Positions 5,148 through 5,744 of a DNA stretch of 5,744 nucleotides are shown here, piece by piece. A program made the position numbers and the translations under genes. Position 1 is the first letter of the stretch; each line of letters begins with the position of its first letter. The notes beneath the pieces are model-generated. The model worked only from the letters and a program-made list of their open reading frames with translations. It was not told where the DNA came from and ran no database searches. This DNA is from Klebsiella pneumoniae (GTDB lineage Bacteria; Pseudomonadota; Gammaproteobacteria; Ga0077536): assembly GCA_945873015.1 (NCBI GenBank), contig CAMCBY010000290.1:1-5744 (forward strand). Direction: 5' to 3'.

Positions 5148-5744
5148 TCAGGTGCCCAGACGACGCATCGCGGCCTGGGTGATGTAGTCAGCGATGAACT
5201 TGTTCGGTTCAACCGAATCGTAGGCCGACTTCCAGCCGCCCTGGCAGGTCTCGGACTGACAGAAGCGCGTAATGCGCTTGGACTGGATGTCATTGGAGAT
5301 CACCCAGTTCCAGCTCCACTCGGTCCGGCCATCGGTCGCCTTGCGGGTGTGGTCGCCGTAGTCCGGCACGCCGGGCTTGCCCTTGTCCAGGTTGGTGTCG
5401 TACATCGCGAAGCCCGGCTCGAAGGACTTCCAGATCTCGCCCCGGCGGTCATAGGAAATCGCCTGCGGGTACTCGATGTTGCGTGCATCGAGATAGATGC
5501 GGCGCTTCTGAAGAGGCGCGCGCGGGAAGCCGGTAGGCTCGCCTTCGAGCACGATGATCTCTGGAATCAGCGATTTGCCGACGTTGTAGTAGGAGGTGCC
5601 CTTCGGCCCGCCGACGGTCGGATGCTCGAAGTTTGGCTGGTCTGCGCGCCACTGGTAATGCATCGCGCCGAGGAACGGGCCGCGGTGGATGATTTTCCAG
5701 TTGCCCCAGGTCAGCATCGGGTCGCCAGCGGCCCATGCATCGGA
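5148..5744 (-). CDS. DUF1329 protein, second copy, N-terminus outside window
   Basis: The C-terminal 198 residues of a paralogue of the complete DUF1329 protein; the frame is open through base 5744, so the Met at 5717 is internal. It aligns with residues 280-478 of the other copy with about 30 differences and one residue deleted (about 85% identity by eye). Conserved are SDAWAAGDPMLTWGNWK, GEPTGFPRAPL, KRRIYLDARN, YDRRGEIWKSFEPGF, the CX4C pair (CQSETC) and the C-terminus AMRRLGT. The copies diverge mainly in two short stretches: after HYQWR, and around the GVPD loop, where the Cys409 equivalent is Tyr. Function should be of the same kind as its paralogue, with altered surface or ligand loops. 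Whether it also has a Tat signal cannot be seen. It ends in its own terminator, so it is probably transcribed separately from the downstream copy. Confidence 0.92.
   Translation of the reverse strand, partial: SDAWAAGDPMLTWGNWKIIHRGPFLGAMHYQWRADQPNFEHPTVGGPKGTSYYNVGKSLIPEIIVLEGEPTGFPRAPLQKRRIYLDARNIEYPQAISYDRRGEIWKSFEPGFAMYDTNLDKGKPGVPDYGDHTRKATDGRTEWSWNWVISNDIQSKRITRFCQSETCQGGWKSAYDSVEPNKFIADYITQAAMRRLGT

Overview
The window reads as a piece of a proteobacterial chromosome, most likely a gammaproteobacterium. The moderately high GC, the GTAG-type REP hairpins, the stand-alone bacterial P450, the flavin-dependent tryptophan-halogenase-like protein and the DUF1329 proteins all fit this. I cannot name a genus. 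Four genes and part of a fifth fill the window, and both outermost genes are cut by its edges.

Left part (1-1535, + strand): the C-terminal three quarters of a cytochrome P450 is followed 14 bp later by a small Sec-exported protein of unknown function. They probably share a transcript. An inverted pair of REP hairpins (1547-1630) fills the gap to the convergent right-hand block.

Right part (1641-5744, - strand, reading right to left): a truncated DUF1329 gene (5148-5744) ends in a strong terminator (5091-5123). A 387-bp intergenic region follows, with a 20-bp perfect palindrome, a 13-bp palindrome and an AT-rich patch. Next comes a complete second DUF1329 gene (3324-4760) with a twin-arginine signal and almost the same terminator (3262-3298). 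Last is a complete flavin-dependent halogenase (1641-3164). The two DUF1329 copies agree at about 85% of residues over the shared C-terminal 199 positions (counted by eye). Their terminators match too, so an ancestral gene-plus-terminator unit was duplicated in tandem.

How the genes might work together is inference. The P450 and halogenase are oxidative tailoring enzymes. The DUF1329 proteins are exported, and their family is predicted to have a LolA-like, hydrophobic-ligand-binding fold. One reading is a locus that modifies a hydrophobic compound and handles it in the periplasm. No transporter, TonB receptor, flavin reductase or biosynthetic core enzyme is visible, so the pathway is not established. 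The terminator between the DUF1329 gene and the halogenase means they may not be one simple operon.
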